A stretch of DNA of 64,000 nucleotides, from positions 318,926,244 to 318,990,243 of the forward strand of contig OZ005652.1 in assembly GCA_963930645.1 (NCBI GenBank). The letters run 5' to 3'. This document shows, piece by piece, positions 34,849-45,613 of the stretch. Position numbers and translations under genes: made by a program. Source of the DNA: Salticus scenicus. Its lineage: Eukaryota; Arthropoda; Arachnida; Araneae; Salticidae. A model generated the notes under the pieces. That model worked only from the letters and a program-made list of their open reading frames with translations, was not told the origin of the DNA and searched no databases. Within the stretch, counting starts at the first letter, position 1, and every line of letters begins with the position of its first letter.

Positions 34849-35904
34849 AAAATTCCAGCTGTTTTAGAACAACTGCATAGTAGCTCTACCGGAGGCCATT
34901 TTGGGGTAATGAAGACTCTGCAGAAAGTTCGGGAACGCTTCTACTGGTGCAAGGCAAAGGAGGATGTGGAGAAATGGTGTAAATCCTGTGATGCTTGTGC
35001 GGCACGTAAAGGCCCGCAGAAACGAAGTCGAGGAAGACTGCAACGGTATAACGTGGGAGCACCATTTGAACGGATTGCACTCGACATCTTGGGTCCTTTG
35101 CCACGGACCTCCAGTGGAAATAAATACATCCTCGTCGTGATGGACTATTTCACCAAGTGGCCTGAGGCATATCCCATTCCCAATCAAGAGGCATGCACGG
35201 TCGCAGAGGTCCTAGTGCAGCAATGGGTGTCAAGGTACGGCACGCCCCTACAACTTCATACCGACCAAGGTAGGAACTTTACCTCTGATGTTTTCAAAGG
35301 ACTGTGTCAACTACTCGGCATAGACAAAACCCGGACTACACCCTTACATCCCCAGTCGGACGGCATGGTCGAGAGGTTCAATCGTACCATCCTGAATAAC
35401 CTCTCACTTCTAGTATCAAGGAACCAGCAAGATTGGGACTTGAAGTTGCCATTGTTCCTGCTGGCTTATCGAAGTGCTGTCCATGAAACCACCGGCTATA
35501 CTCCAGCCCAGATGCTGTTCGGACGTGAACTTCGTCTCCCTTGTGATCTCCTGTTTGGTTGTCCACCCGATGCGCCTTCATCGCCCGAGGAGTACATCCA
35601 AGATCTCCAGTTACGATTTGAGGACGTACACAACTTCGCTCGGGAGCGGATTAACATGGCAACGGAGAAAATGAAGACAAGGTACGATCTAAAGGCTACA
35701 CAATATGAGTTCCAGGAAGGAGAGAAGGTCTGGTTGTGGAATCCTGTTCGACGCAAAGGACTCTCTCCCAAGTTACAGTGCAACTGGGACGGACCATACA
35801 CAGTCTTAAAAAGGCTGAATGATGTAGTGGTGCGGATCACTAAAACACCTTCATCAAAACCGAAGGTGGTGCACTATAATAGGCTAGCCAAGTACCACAA
35901 TTAA
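34849..35904 (+). CDS. Integrase, same frame after a TAA
   Basis: Directly after the TAA, in the same frame, is an integrase of about 350 residues. The zinc-binding HHCC region lies first (HSSSTGGH, then CKSCDAC). The catalytic core has D (codon 35083), D (35263) in TDQGRNF and E (35371) in MVERFNR, a D,D-35-E spacing with all three acids present. A GPY/F module (WDGPYTVL) follows in the C-terminal domain. The first Met is at 34909, inside the zinc region, so it would be made by stop readthrough, or not at all. It would insert cDNA into the genome. No frameshift is seen. Confidence 0.85.
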   Translation, partial: KIPAVLEQLHSSSTGGHFGVMKTLQKVRERFYWCKAKEDVEKWCKSCDACAARKGPQKRSRGRLQRYNVGAPFERIALDILGPLPRTSSGNKYILVVMDYFTKWPEAYPIPNQEACTVAEVLVQQWVSRYGTPLQLHTDQGRNFTSDVFKGLCQLLGIDKTRTTPLHPQSDGMVERFNRTILNNLSLLVSRNQQDWDLKLPLFLLAYRSAVHETTGYTPAQMLFGRELRLPCDLLFGCPPDAPSSPEEYIQDLQLRFEDVHNFARERINMATEKMKTRYDLKATQYEFQEGEKVWLWNPVRRKGLSPKLQCNWDGPYTVLKRLNDVVVRITKTPSSKPKVVHYNRLAKYHN

Positions 35905-36176
35905 TGGTAATATTAAAATTTAAAATGTAAATACTGGTAAAATTTGCGCTTGCGAAATGTAAATATTTGTACATATTTGTGAATTTTGTAAATATTTGTA
36001 TATAAATATTTGAACATATTTGTGAATTTTGTAAATATTTCTCACTTGATTTGTATTTCTATTTTATCGTTATATGCAACTTAGTTTTTGTGTTTTAGAT
36101 TGCGTAAATTTGTTTAGTTTCGCCTCTCGACCAAGGGTTGCACTGCCCGGGACGTGCAGTCCTTGGGAGGGGGCAG
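35905..36176 (+). other. Untranslated region and polypurine tract
   Basis: About 270 bases between the integrase stop and the 3' LTR, with AAATATTTGTA repeats, ending in the polypurine tract GGGAGGGGGCAG just before TGTTACG. A second Gag/Pol reading frame is not present. Confidence 0.8.
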
Positions 36177-36789
36177 TGTTACGAAATTGTAAATAACTGT
36201 GTTTATTTTTGTATAAATTCTTTCAAAGAGGCTTAGTAAGTTGATAAAGTGCTAATTTTGTGCATTTCTAGTCGTTTTAGCGTTGAAATAGCCTTATTTT
36301 CCCTTAAAAACGCATTAAAATGCCCCAGTAATACAGGTAATGCATTTGGCGCCAAATTTGGCGACTTTTTTGGCGACCTTGGTGAGAAAATCCTTATATG
36401 GGATATACCAAATATGGAAGCTGTAAGTTGATTGGTTGACCACTTTCTAGAGTTTTCTCGAAAAATCTGGGCTCCATGGAACAGCATATAAGGAGCGCTT
36501 CCTCGCCAAGGCAGTCAGTTCAGTTCAGATCTCAGCCAGCTTCGCTAGTGCTTGCATTGCTCTTAAGCCTCTTTGAGAGAGACTTGCTTCAAGTGTTATT
36601 GGTATACAGTTTGTACTGTGGATTTGCTATTGACAGCTGTTGTTTAAGCTGTGGTTACTGCTTGAATTGAAGCTGATAATTGGTTTATTGACCTGTATTT
36701 TTCTGGAACTTTCTGTGAATAAATTACTGAATTTTTGTACGTTTGGCCTTTCATTCTCAGACAACTCACGAACCCCCAAGTACGCAACA
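36177..36789 (+). repeat. 3' LTR of the Gypsy element
   Basis: 613 bp, TGTTACG to GCAACA. It lacks about 19 bases of the TTGGCGA-rich tract found in the 5' LTR. The E2F-type palindrome is at 36345-36356. ATAA follows at 36790-36793. Confidence 0.95.
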
Positions 36790-36793
36790 ATAA

Positions 36794-38289
36794 AAAAACT
36801 GTTTTAAAATTAAAGATTAATCCCTTTACAACAACATATATTAGCATCATAAACTACATTAGCACTTTATCAATGTGTAGAAAATTTTTAAAGTTATAAT
36901 GACGTCAATTTTTATGACTTTTTATAATTTTTTAATGTTCACGTTTAATTAAATATATTTATTTTTATGTTGAAAGAAAATGCACTCGTAAATTTTTTTG
37001 GCAACAGTTAAATTATAGCGAATATTTAAATGGTTAATTTTAAAGCTATCAGGAGGTTATTATTTTCATACTTTATTTAAAAGAAAATTAATCAAAAATT
37101 TGAAAATCGGGCTTTGTGGTATTGCATTGTCATCGTGTTCTGAGTAATTCTAAGAGTTTCAAATGTCTAGTTAATTTGGAAGTTAGTTAAAAATCAATTG
37201 CAAGAATTGTACTAAACAAACAAGAAAGCGAGTTAATAAAAACATGGTAATAGATAACAGTGTGTGATTGTTGCACAGAATACTAATAAAATGCAATTAC
37301 CTCAACGATTTTTCCAAAAAAAGAACCTTTTTATTTAAAGCAAATTGGTCACTACCATATTCATGGTCACTACCAGCTAAAAGCAAGGAGGAGGCCTTGG
37401 CCCCTCCTAGATTTAGAAGTTTGATTTAAACTGTGCTTATGTTTTATAAATTTGGAAAATAAATAAATAGTAAGAAGTTAAATTTTCTAAAAGTAGAAAA
37501 AAAAAGTGTCTGCAGATGATTAAGTACGATTTTTAATTCATTTTTTAATCAAAAATATCCAAGATTACACTTTTTATTTGCAGAAGATAAATTTCTTCGT
37601 TAGCAATCACAACATTGACATTTGGTTTATTTATTTTATTTTTACACCATTGATAACATTTTCATTTCCTTGAGCAAAATGACATAACAGAAATTAGTTG
37701 AGAGATGGCAAATACCTTTATAAACCCAATGTTTTTAATAAATAACTTTGTTAATCAAAACGATAGAAAATTCTAATTACCTGAAATGTCTTCCTTGGAG
37801 TATTTGTCACACATTGATACCTCTCATGATGCAGAGGACATGTAGCAAAAAAATTTCACGAAAAAATTTGACTCTAGTGACAGTAACTTTTTTTTTATAA
37901 ATATATAGAGACAATTTTACTGTCAGGCAACTGTAACATCATGTATCTGTCAATTTATCCTTTTCATTTCTATTTATGAATTTATTGTTGTACCTATTAT
38001 TACATTAAAATATTCCCTTTTCCAAAAATTTCAAATTTGTTCAAATTATAAATATTTTATTTTCTAAATAAAAGAAAATTTAACCCCCCCCCCCCCCTAT
38101 TTTAAGCAGAAATTAATTTTAGATGAAAAATATAAAGTACATTACATTTTTACTTTCTGAATATATGTATATGTAAAGAAAGTATTGTAATCATGTTAAA
38201 ATCAGTCTGAGATTTTGGTGTATCTACATATTTTAAGGTCCCTTGAGTTCATATTTTTCTATTTTTATGGTGATGTATGTATGTTAGTG
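36794..38289. other. AT-rich intergenic DNA, no gene seen
   Basis: No exon, RNA gene or element ends found. A C run lies at about 38082-38096, and a possible repeat-tail hairpin at about 38150-38185 (TACTTTCTG...AAAGAAAGTA). Confidence 0.5.
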
Positions 38290-39140
38290 AACACAACAGC
38301 GTCTAAACACTTTGTTCAAATGAGCTAAAAGTTGGTGCATATGTTATAGGTCACGATAACACAAATCCTATTGAATTTGGTGAATCTAGCACTTAAAGTT
38401 TATTTACAGGGACACAAAGAAAAATTCTTTATCCTTATGGGACCAAATTTTTTAAAGTGTGACAACATGCCTTATTCGATTGAGCTAAAAATTTATACAC
38501 ATGTTATAAGTCACCGTCGTATGAACTGTATAGGTTTTGATGAATCTAGCACTTATAATTCTTTTTATAGGGATACAACAAAAAATTCTTTATCATGATG
38601 GCCTATGGGCTCAAATAATTTAAAGTGCAATAGCACCTAAATGCCTTATCACATTGAGCTGAATTTATATACATGTTATAAATCACTGTCACATGAACTG
38701 TATGAGTTTTGGAGAATTTAGCACTTATAATTTTTTACAGCATCATAAAAAAAAAAAATTCTTTATCATTGTAGTTTATGGGCTTAAATTATTTAAAGTA
38801 CAATAGCAATTAAATGCCTTATTCGATTGAGCTGAAAATTTATATACATGTTATGGAATCACTGTCACACAAACTGTATGAATTTTGTAGAATCTAGCAA
38901 TAACAGATTTTACAAGGATACAATGACATTGTGGTTTATGGAGTCAAATTATTTGAAGAGCTATACAATGTCTAAACGCCTCATCCGAAAAGTTATATAC
39001 ATGTTATAGGTCACCATCAAACGAACTGTATAGATTTTGGTGAGTTTAGCACTTATAAATTTTTATAGGAACACAATGAAAATTTCCTTATCATTATGGT
39101 CTATGGGCTCAAATTATTTGAAGGGCAATTGCGTTAAATT
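38290..39140 (+). repeat. Tandem repeat, about five units of 150-175 bp
   Basis: ATGTTATAGGTCAC-type anchors begin near 38341, 38501, 38673, 38848 and 39001. Each unit also carries GAATCTAGCACTTATAA, CTTTATCATTATGG and GGGCTCAAATTATTT blocks. Unit spacing is about 153-175 bases. A 75-codon frame at 38371-38598 is an artefact of the repeat. Confidence 0.8.
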
Positions 39141-39273
39141 GCACAACATATTATACACAGAAAAATGCTCCACCCAATTACAATATTCTCTTTTGTTTCT
39201 TTAACGACTTCTCTTACTTTAATTCATTTATACAACCATTAATTACTTAATGTTCAGAAAGTCAAGTAGAGTC

Positions 39274-39307
<34 letters not shown>

Positions 39308-39829
39308 GTAAATCAGCTATAAATTAATCATTTTAATTTGATACCGGAAAAAAAAAGGCAATTTTTATTTGGTCTATTTTGTCTGAAAAAAAAAAATAGT
39401 TTATATATATATATTTATATATTAACTAAAAAAATATCTAATGAGGTATGAATACCTTACTTCGAAATGAAAAAAACTACATATACCTAAAAATAAATAA
39501 ATTTCTGAAATTTCAATCACCTCTTTAATCTCCAAAAGTTAGGGAGAAGGATAATATAGTTTTCATAAATCTCTTTTATATATGAGTGTAACTCTGAAAT
39601 TTTTCAGACAGTTCGATACAACTGGTGCTAAAAAATTTCATCAGTTAAATATGTAAATTAAAACTTTTTTATCGACGAAGATAATTTGTGGCAGTAATTG
39701 CAATTTAGTTGTTGTGGATTAAATAAATAAATAAAAAAAATAATAATTTGATGCAAAAGCATTATCACTCTATAATTTTATATGAATTTAAAGTGGAGAA
39801 AAATCAAGAAGAATGACTTAATGTTTCAG

Positions 39830-40240
39830 CCATATGGAAAATGTTAATCAATGATAATCACTGCACTTACAAAATGATGTATCCGCAGTTATACATAAAA
39901 TTATTCATGAAGAAGGGCATATGAAAAAATAGTTTGTCATTGGGTCTCCAAAAATTTAACAGAACACCAAAAAGTGGAGTATGTCAGAATCTGTAAAGAA
40001 ACTCTAAAATTCCTTAATCATAGTGGATACTACCTTATTTCTAAAATCATAATTGGTGATAAAATGTACATAATGTTTTTGACATTCCAAGACGTCAAGA
40101 AAGTAAAATATGGGTCTTTGAAGATGCCCCCAAAATGATAAAAAGACAATGAGCAATGAAAAAAGTAATTTTGCTGTTTTCTTCAGAAGTACAAGGTTGT
40201 TCAAAGCTATTAAGCTACAGGGACAGAAGACAGTTTTAAT
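39830..40240 (+). pseudogene. Mariner transposase, left fragment
   Basis: Reading the plus strand with stops and frameshifts gives HKIIHEEGHMKK, then WVSKNLTEHQKVEYVRICKE, then a decayed IITGDE...Y block, then a stretch ending CSKLLSY/GQKTV, all in mariner order. The first catalytic Asp block appears as IIIGDKM, with Glu changed to Lys. It stops where the next element begins, and the rest resumes at 42517. Confidence 0.7.
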
Positions 40241-40826
40241 CATAGACCTTATATAACAGACCACGCATCCCTCCTCATTATCTGTCTGAGACATGAAGTA
40301 GCTTCCCCAGCGAAATTATCACAAGATGTAGACCAGGAGAGAGAGACGAGAATAAACATTATGTGATTTTTCCATAGGAAAGAAAGTCGTTTAGAGTTTT
40401 TTAATTTCTGTATTGTACACATACTTTTTATTTAAGCCAGGCCCCGAAATTTCAACATAGATTACACTCGCTGCAAAATAAAGTTACTCGCCACAAAATA
40501 TGATTGACTATTTTTCACATATTAGAATTTTTTATTGGAAAAAGAGGAGAAATTATGCAATGTCTCCTCTTTTTCACCATTATTTCACCATTTCTTATTT
40601 TATAAGAAAAAAGAAGACATTCAATTTTGAAAAAATGGTCATTTTAGAGGACACAAAATTGAATGAAAATGATTATAAAAACAGATTCAAAAGCTACTTT
40701 ACACAAGTGGTACAATCATTTTTATCTCAAATGATGAATTTGGATCAGTACACCTTAATTTAAATTAATAATATACGGATGTCAGAGGAAAAATCCTTGA
40801 TTTTTATAGGTGTCACTGGACAATAT

Positions 40827-40858
<32 letters not shown>

Positions 40859-41144
40859 GTGATATGTTCATGCAGTTACACAAAAAAGGTTGGTGGACAT
40901 TTTTTTATTAAAATCATAATCATAAAAGAAATACAAAATTAGCAAATGAAAAAATAAAATTAATATTCGGCAGATGAAACGATTTGTTTTAACGAACAGT
41001 CACTCTTTATCAGCATTTTATAAAAATTCTCAGAAGTATAACCTAAATTAGTCTTAGTAGTTAATAAGTTTTTAAAATAGATATATAAAGGGGATTTGCA
41101 TATTTTTGTGAGATGGTGGTAGTATGTTATAATTAAGGCTAATT

Positions 41145-41350
41145 GTCTATACTAGGGCTCTAGGCCTGAGTAAGAGAGTCTTCCATGGGGTCTTTCTAAG
41201 AGGTCCTAGCCCACATTTATGCTATTTTTGGAGAAAACCATGGAAAACTCCTAGCGGCTAAGCCTACGAGTGTGACCGTGTATCGAATCCAGCGCCTCAC
41301 GTACACCAGCTTCGAGGACAGAACCTCTCTGTCACTGGTGGGCCTATTTT
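41145..41350 (+). mobile_element. S2-related retroposon with Pol III B-box
   Basis: It shares GGTCCTAG and TCTTTCTAAG blocks with the 71-bp insert at 10604. Further on is a B-box-like GTATCGAATCC followed by AGCGCCTCACG, which suggests a tRNA-derived SINE. The ends are not clear. Confidence 0.45.
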
Positions 41351-41849
41351 TATGAGGAATATTATTCATGCAAAAGTGAGAACACACGTCAACCCACCGT
41401 GTGTCAACATGAGCACCACCTTCTTAATGATTTCATGACAATTTCAATAGTAATTCCGTGTTCTGGATCAAAGAACTGTACAAATATAGGGAATACTTTT
41501 ATTTCTTCGTAATTCAAAGAATCTGAATAGACATAAACCATAATATGCTTTGGCAAGTTTGTTAGAAAGTTGTTCTTTTGCGAGAATAACAGAGAGAAAA
41601 GTTAGTGCTCACTGTTGGATACAGCCAACAGACGATTGAGCTTCCCAGTTTTACGAAATTTTTGAAATTAAGGACTAAATCCTTTTCATTTGAAAAAGAG
41701 GACGAAAAACATAAAAAAAGAGGACTTTTTAGTCCTGTAATGTCTTTTTTTGTTTAGGAGGGCAGAGCATTGAAAAAGAAGACTGTCCTCTTAGAAAGAG
41801 AATGTCTGGTCACATTACCTAAGATTAGCATGATTTTATGTTTTTAAAT

Positions 41850-41851
<2 letters not shown>

Positions 41852-41907
<56 letters not shown>
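41852..41907. repeat. (AT)n microsatellite
   Basis: About 28 uninterrupted AT dinucleotides followed by a T run. Confidence 0.95.
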
Positions 41908-41910
<3 letters not shown>

Positions 41911-41975
41911 TTTTGGTAGCATCGTATACTGTAAGAATTCTCTCTATATTTAGACCGAAATTTTACTCGCCACAG

Positions 41976-42186
41976 CATGCTTGCCAACCATCTCATTATG
42001 AAGTGTAGTACTTTTAGTCACCGCCTTTTTTGTACACCAGTAATTTTTTAGAGTAATTTCATTCTTATTTAATGGTAACACTATTTGGAGAAAATTGCTC
42101 TAAATATAAAGTGGTGTGGGAAAAGGGGCGTATTTTCAAGGGGCGTTAACAAGTCTACGCTTATTAATGAGATGGTTGGCAGTCCT
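41976..42186. mobile_element. Palindromic MITE, family P1, copy 2
   Basis: It matches 2468-2679 over its length, with inverted ends CATGCTTGCCAACCATCTC / GAGATGGTTGGCA. It lies in the hAT element at 40438-42237 and is thus the youngest layer of that nest. Confidence 0.75.
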
Positions 42187-42516
42187 GCCACAGTAAAATT
42201 TCCACTCGCCAATGGCGAGCTGAAATTTCACGCCCTGATTTAAGCCCTTAGATTTACACATCGTTGGAAAGCTAAAATGTCATAGATTAATTATAAAAAA
42301 AATTCTTTTGTAAGAAACCATTCTGAAGGGGAGAATTTTTTGTTTGAATTCTTACAAAAATAAGTGCTTTCTTATGGAAGAATCGCCCTCAACTCCATGT
42401 CACGTGACATACGGTGCTGACCGCAAAGGATGAAGGTTTCAGATTACACCCTTATGTTGAAGACATTCACTATAATGGGAAGTCCTATTGGTGGCGTAGT
42501 CTATATAAGGTCTATG

Positions 42517-42900
42517 GTTTTAACTAACTAGTACCAATAAGTGTCTTTCAAAAATTCTTCAAGAAATAAATGTAAGAGGGATTAATGCTTCACCATGATA
42601 ATATACCTTCACATATGGCAAGACTGACAGTCAAATTTCTTGAACAGAACACACAAAAGTGATAGAACATCCAAAAATATACACTCTTCCCTAATCTTCC
42701 TATGTGTGACTTTTGACAATATTTTAATTCAAAGAAAGATTTACATGGTTGTAGTTTTCACTGCAAAGATGATATTGATGAGGCTATACAAGCATATTTT
42801 TCATCAATTCCAAGAAATGGATGACTTGAAGCTTTTAATTTTTGAAAAATCTGCATACAAATATACATTGATGTTAAAGGGGACTATATGAATACTCCTA
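42517..42900 (+). pseudogene. Mariner transposase, right fragment
   Basis: It continues the fragment that ends at 40240: KILQEINVRGI, then a second catalytic-region remnant (HHDNxxSHxAR is decayed here to traces), then TKVIEHPK, then IDEAIQAYFSSIPRNG. The order and spacing fit mariner, but stops and frameshifts show it is dead. Confidence 0.7.
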
Positions 42901-43255
42901 AGATTTGGTAAGTTTAACTTGTACCTTTTAGCAGTATTTCAAAAATTTCAGAATGATTCTCGCATCAAAGAAAAAATAGATGACTATAAATTTTTTGGCT
43001 ACAATTATCTGAGATATGAATATAACATTTTAAAAAGTTTTTGTTTTTGTGTTGAGAATGAAATCTGAGAAGAAAATTTTCACAATTTGTTCCCACAAAG
43101 AGACAGAATTTGGGGGGTCCTGGTATTTTTTCCATAGAGTAAAATAACAGTAATTGTCTGTACAGACTTCAGTAAATATTGTCAAGATGAAAGACAGTGT
43201 GCATAATTAAAATTCCAAATAAGCAGAAGGCAATATACTGTGGGTCATAAATTTG

Positions 43256-43286
<31 letters not shown>

Positions 43287-43343
43287 CATAGATCACATGT
43301 ATTTAAGTAAATGTTGGGCATTATGATTTTTTTTTTTTTTTTT

Positions 43344-43716
43344 TTTTTGTAAATTACTGTCTTAGAATTATGAAAATTTGCATATATATAACAATATTAA
43401 ATATAATAAAATTTCTCAAAAACTATTTAAATAAAAATAATGAAATTCAAAATTTAAAATTTTTTTAAATGCTCCCCTATTTTTGCTTATTTTTCTTTAA
43501 TTAAATATGTTTAAAATATATTGCTAAGTTATTACAATGTGAAATCGAGGGAAAAATATTAGTTACCAGGGAAAATTTATAACTTAAAATACATAAAATA
43601 CAAAAATTTTGAATTTTCACTTTATATTTTTAATTTAAACAGTTTTTGAGAAATTTTTATATTTTAAGACATATGTATGCATCTAATTAATTCTAAGGCA
43701 GAAATTTACAAAAAAG
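43344..43716. mobile_element. Long palindromic MITE-like repeat
   Basis: The arms TTTGTAAATT.CTG.CTTAGAATT (left) and the reverse complement (right, about 43680-43716) are inverted, and AAATTTCTCAAAAACT.TTTAAAT occurs in both halves. About 373 bp, no coding. Confidence 0.55.
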
Positions 43717-43906
43717 ATTTTTAGACATTTAATAACCCGACCATTAAATAACAAAAATATAAATTAATTCTGCTTAATTATCTTTCAAAAGTTAAAAAAG
43801 AAAAAAAAAAGTTTAACTAAAGAGTAATTAACAAAGAGATAATAATCATAGTTTCACAAAAACAAACATCCCACCAAAATAGAATTTTATTTAAAAATGT
43901 TTTTGG

Positions 43907-43940
<34 letters not shown>

Positions 43941-44242
43941 GCACTTTACTTTTGATGTACAATATACATATATCTAAAATGACTAGAAAAATAAAGAAAA
44001 ATAAACTATACAAAAAATCCACAATATAAATGCATATTCACAAATCAGAATTTTTAGAGAAAAACAATTGATATAACTGAATTTTAATAAAGCTATTATA
44101 CATGTATCAAATAATAGCTTTTGAGCAGCTCACTAAAAGCATAAATCAATAGGAAAAAAAACAATTAACAACAATGATGATGATATAATTGCTCATAAAA
44201 TAATGTACTAAATTTTTTAAATAAAACTTTGCTACATCCAAG

Positions 44243-45579
44243 AAGAGTCCTGCACAGGTCGGGTTCCGACAGATGAATTTTACATCAACCTGAACCCGAC
44301 AAAAAAATTTTCATCAACCCGAAAACTGACCCGAACCCAATTTGAAACTAGACTTCTTTTACCCCAAACCCGAAAAGTAAATAAAGATTACTAATTCATC
44401 TAAAAATCATTCAAAACTTTTTTTAATTACAAAATAATGCAAATTTTCATTGTCACACAATGGGTAAATTATTTTAAAAAGAATCTAAAATGAATTACTA
44501 ACTGTATTAAGTTAAAAATTTAAAAATCAGAAAAATGGATCAATAATAATTTTTAATCATTTATGTGAACTTCACGAGCAAAAAAAATGTTCTTCAATTT
44601 AAGTGTTAATAATTTATGGCTTAACACTTATATTATGGAGAAAAAAAAGTATTATTCTTCATTATTTTCGTTCAATATGGATGTTTACTATAATAATTTG
44701 GGTAGCATGTATTTGATTTGCAGTTAAACATCTGCTTTCTTACAATCACTTTAAATTCACACTATCAGCAAATTAACTTACTCTGGTTGCAGTTTTGGTA
44801 GTGTTTTATTTGTTCTAGAGAAGACGATAAAGAATACAATCTGCTTTGATGGAATTCGTTTTCCAAATGTGTTTATTTTAAATTTTCTTTTTGTAAATTA
44901 AATCACAACAAGTATTTCCTCTGTATTTGCTGTATATAAGAGTGTAGATGGAAGAAAATTCAAAATTACACTAATGTAAAAGCGAGGATTAAAATTCATT
45001 GAAAATAAAAGTATCTTAATGTAAATTGAGAAATGATTTAAATTCCCAGAATATAAAAGCGAGGTTATATTGTATTTCTGTTATATATATATTAATAATA
45101 GTCAATAAAGATTTATAGTACTTAGTCAATAAAGATTTATAGTACTTTCTAACTTTCATACAATTTCTACAAAAGTCCCGTATTAGATTTGTTGAAGAAA
45201 ATAAAATGTATACGGATATATATATATATATATAAAATAGAACTAGGTGAAACTAGTTTAACCCCACTGGCAAGTCACAAGTCTTGCCGCCTGCCTCCTT
45301 CCTTCCTATCTTGGGATTCTTAAATTATTTTTCATAAATTTTGATTAAGTTTATGGTTTTCAGATAAGATTTGATGTGTTACTTTATTGATTTGTTTGTT
45401 TTGCTGGCAGTTAATTGATAAATCTGGTTTCTTTAAATTAGTGTATTTCATCCACTGATTAAAAAAAAAAATTTTTTTTTTCATTTTCTGAAAGAAATTT
45501 TTAATCTTATTGGTCATTGGTGTTTCAGTGATCTTGTATCTGTTGCTTGGCTTCTACTATGCTTAATAGATCATCATTA

Positions 45580-45613
<34 letters not shown>

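Larger units (their letters stand above)
32401..36789 (+). mobile_element. Ty3/Gypsy LTR retrotransposon, internally deleted
   Basis: Two near-identical LTRs, a 4-bp target duplication, a primer binding site and a polypurine tract define a 4.39-kb element. The interior encodes a Gag-like protein with zinc knuckle and, in the same frame after a TAA, a complete-looking integrase. Protease, reverse transcriptase and RNase H are absent, so it cannot copy itself and would depend on a related active element. LTR similarity of about 99% implies recent insertion. Confidence 0.93.
40438..42237. mobile_element. Non-autonomous hAT element
   Basis: The ends are CAGGCCCCGAAATTTCA and, reversed, CAGGGCGTGAAATTTCA. 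A perfect 8-bp duplication ATTTAAGC flanks it (40430-40437 and 42238-42245), diagnostic for hAT. It contains T and AT runs, an S2-related retroposon near 41145-41350 and a palindromic MITE at 41976-42186. The 88-codon frame at 40500-40763 is not recognisable as transposase. Confidence 0.8.
40241..42516. mobile_element. Element with 8-bp TSD and CATAGACC ends, inside mariner
   Basis: Left end CATAGACCTTATATAACAGA, reversed right end CATAGACCTTATATAGACTA. The flanks are GTTTTAAT (40233-40240) and GTTTTAAC (42517-42524), an 8-base duplication with one mismatch. Ends and TSD length would suit a P-like or hAT-like element. Only about 475 bases belong to it, because a hAT element sits inside. Confidence 0.65.

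Noticed and set aside
34309..35840. Several other-frame ORFs within the LTR element
   Set aside because: They are shadows of the Gag and integrase frames.
40500..40763. hAT transposase ORF
   Set aside because: The 88 residues do not show a hAT dimerisation or RNase H-like motif.
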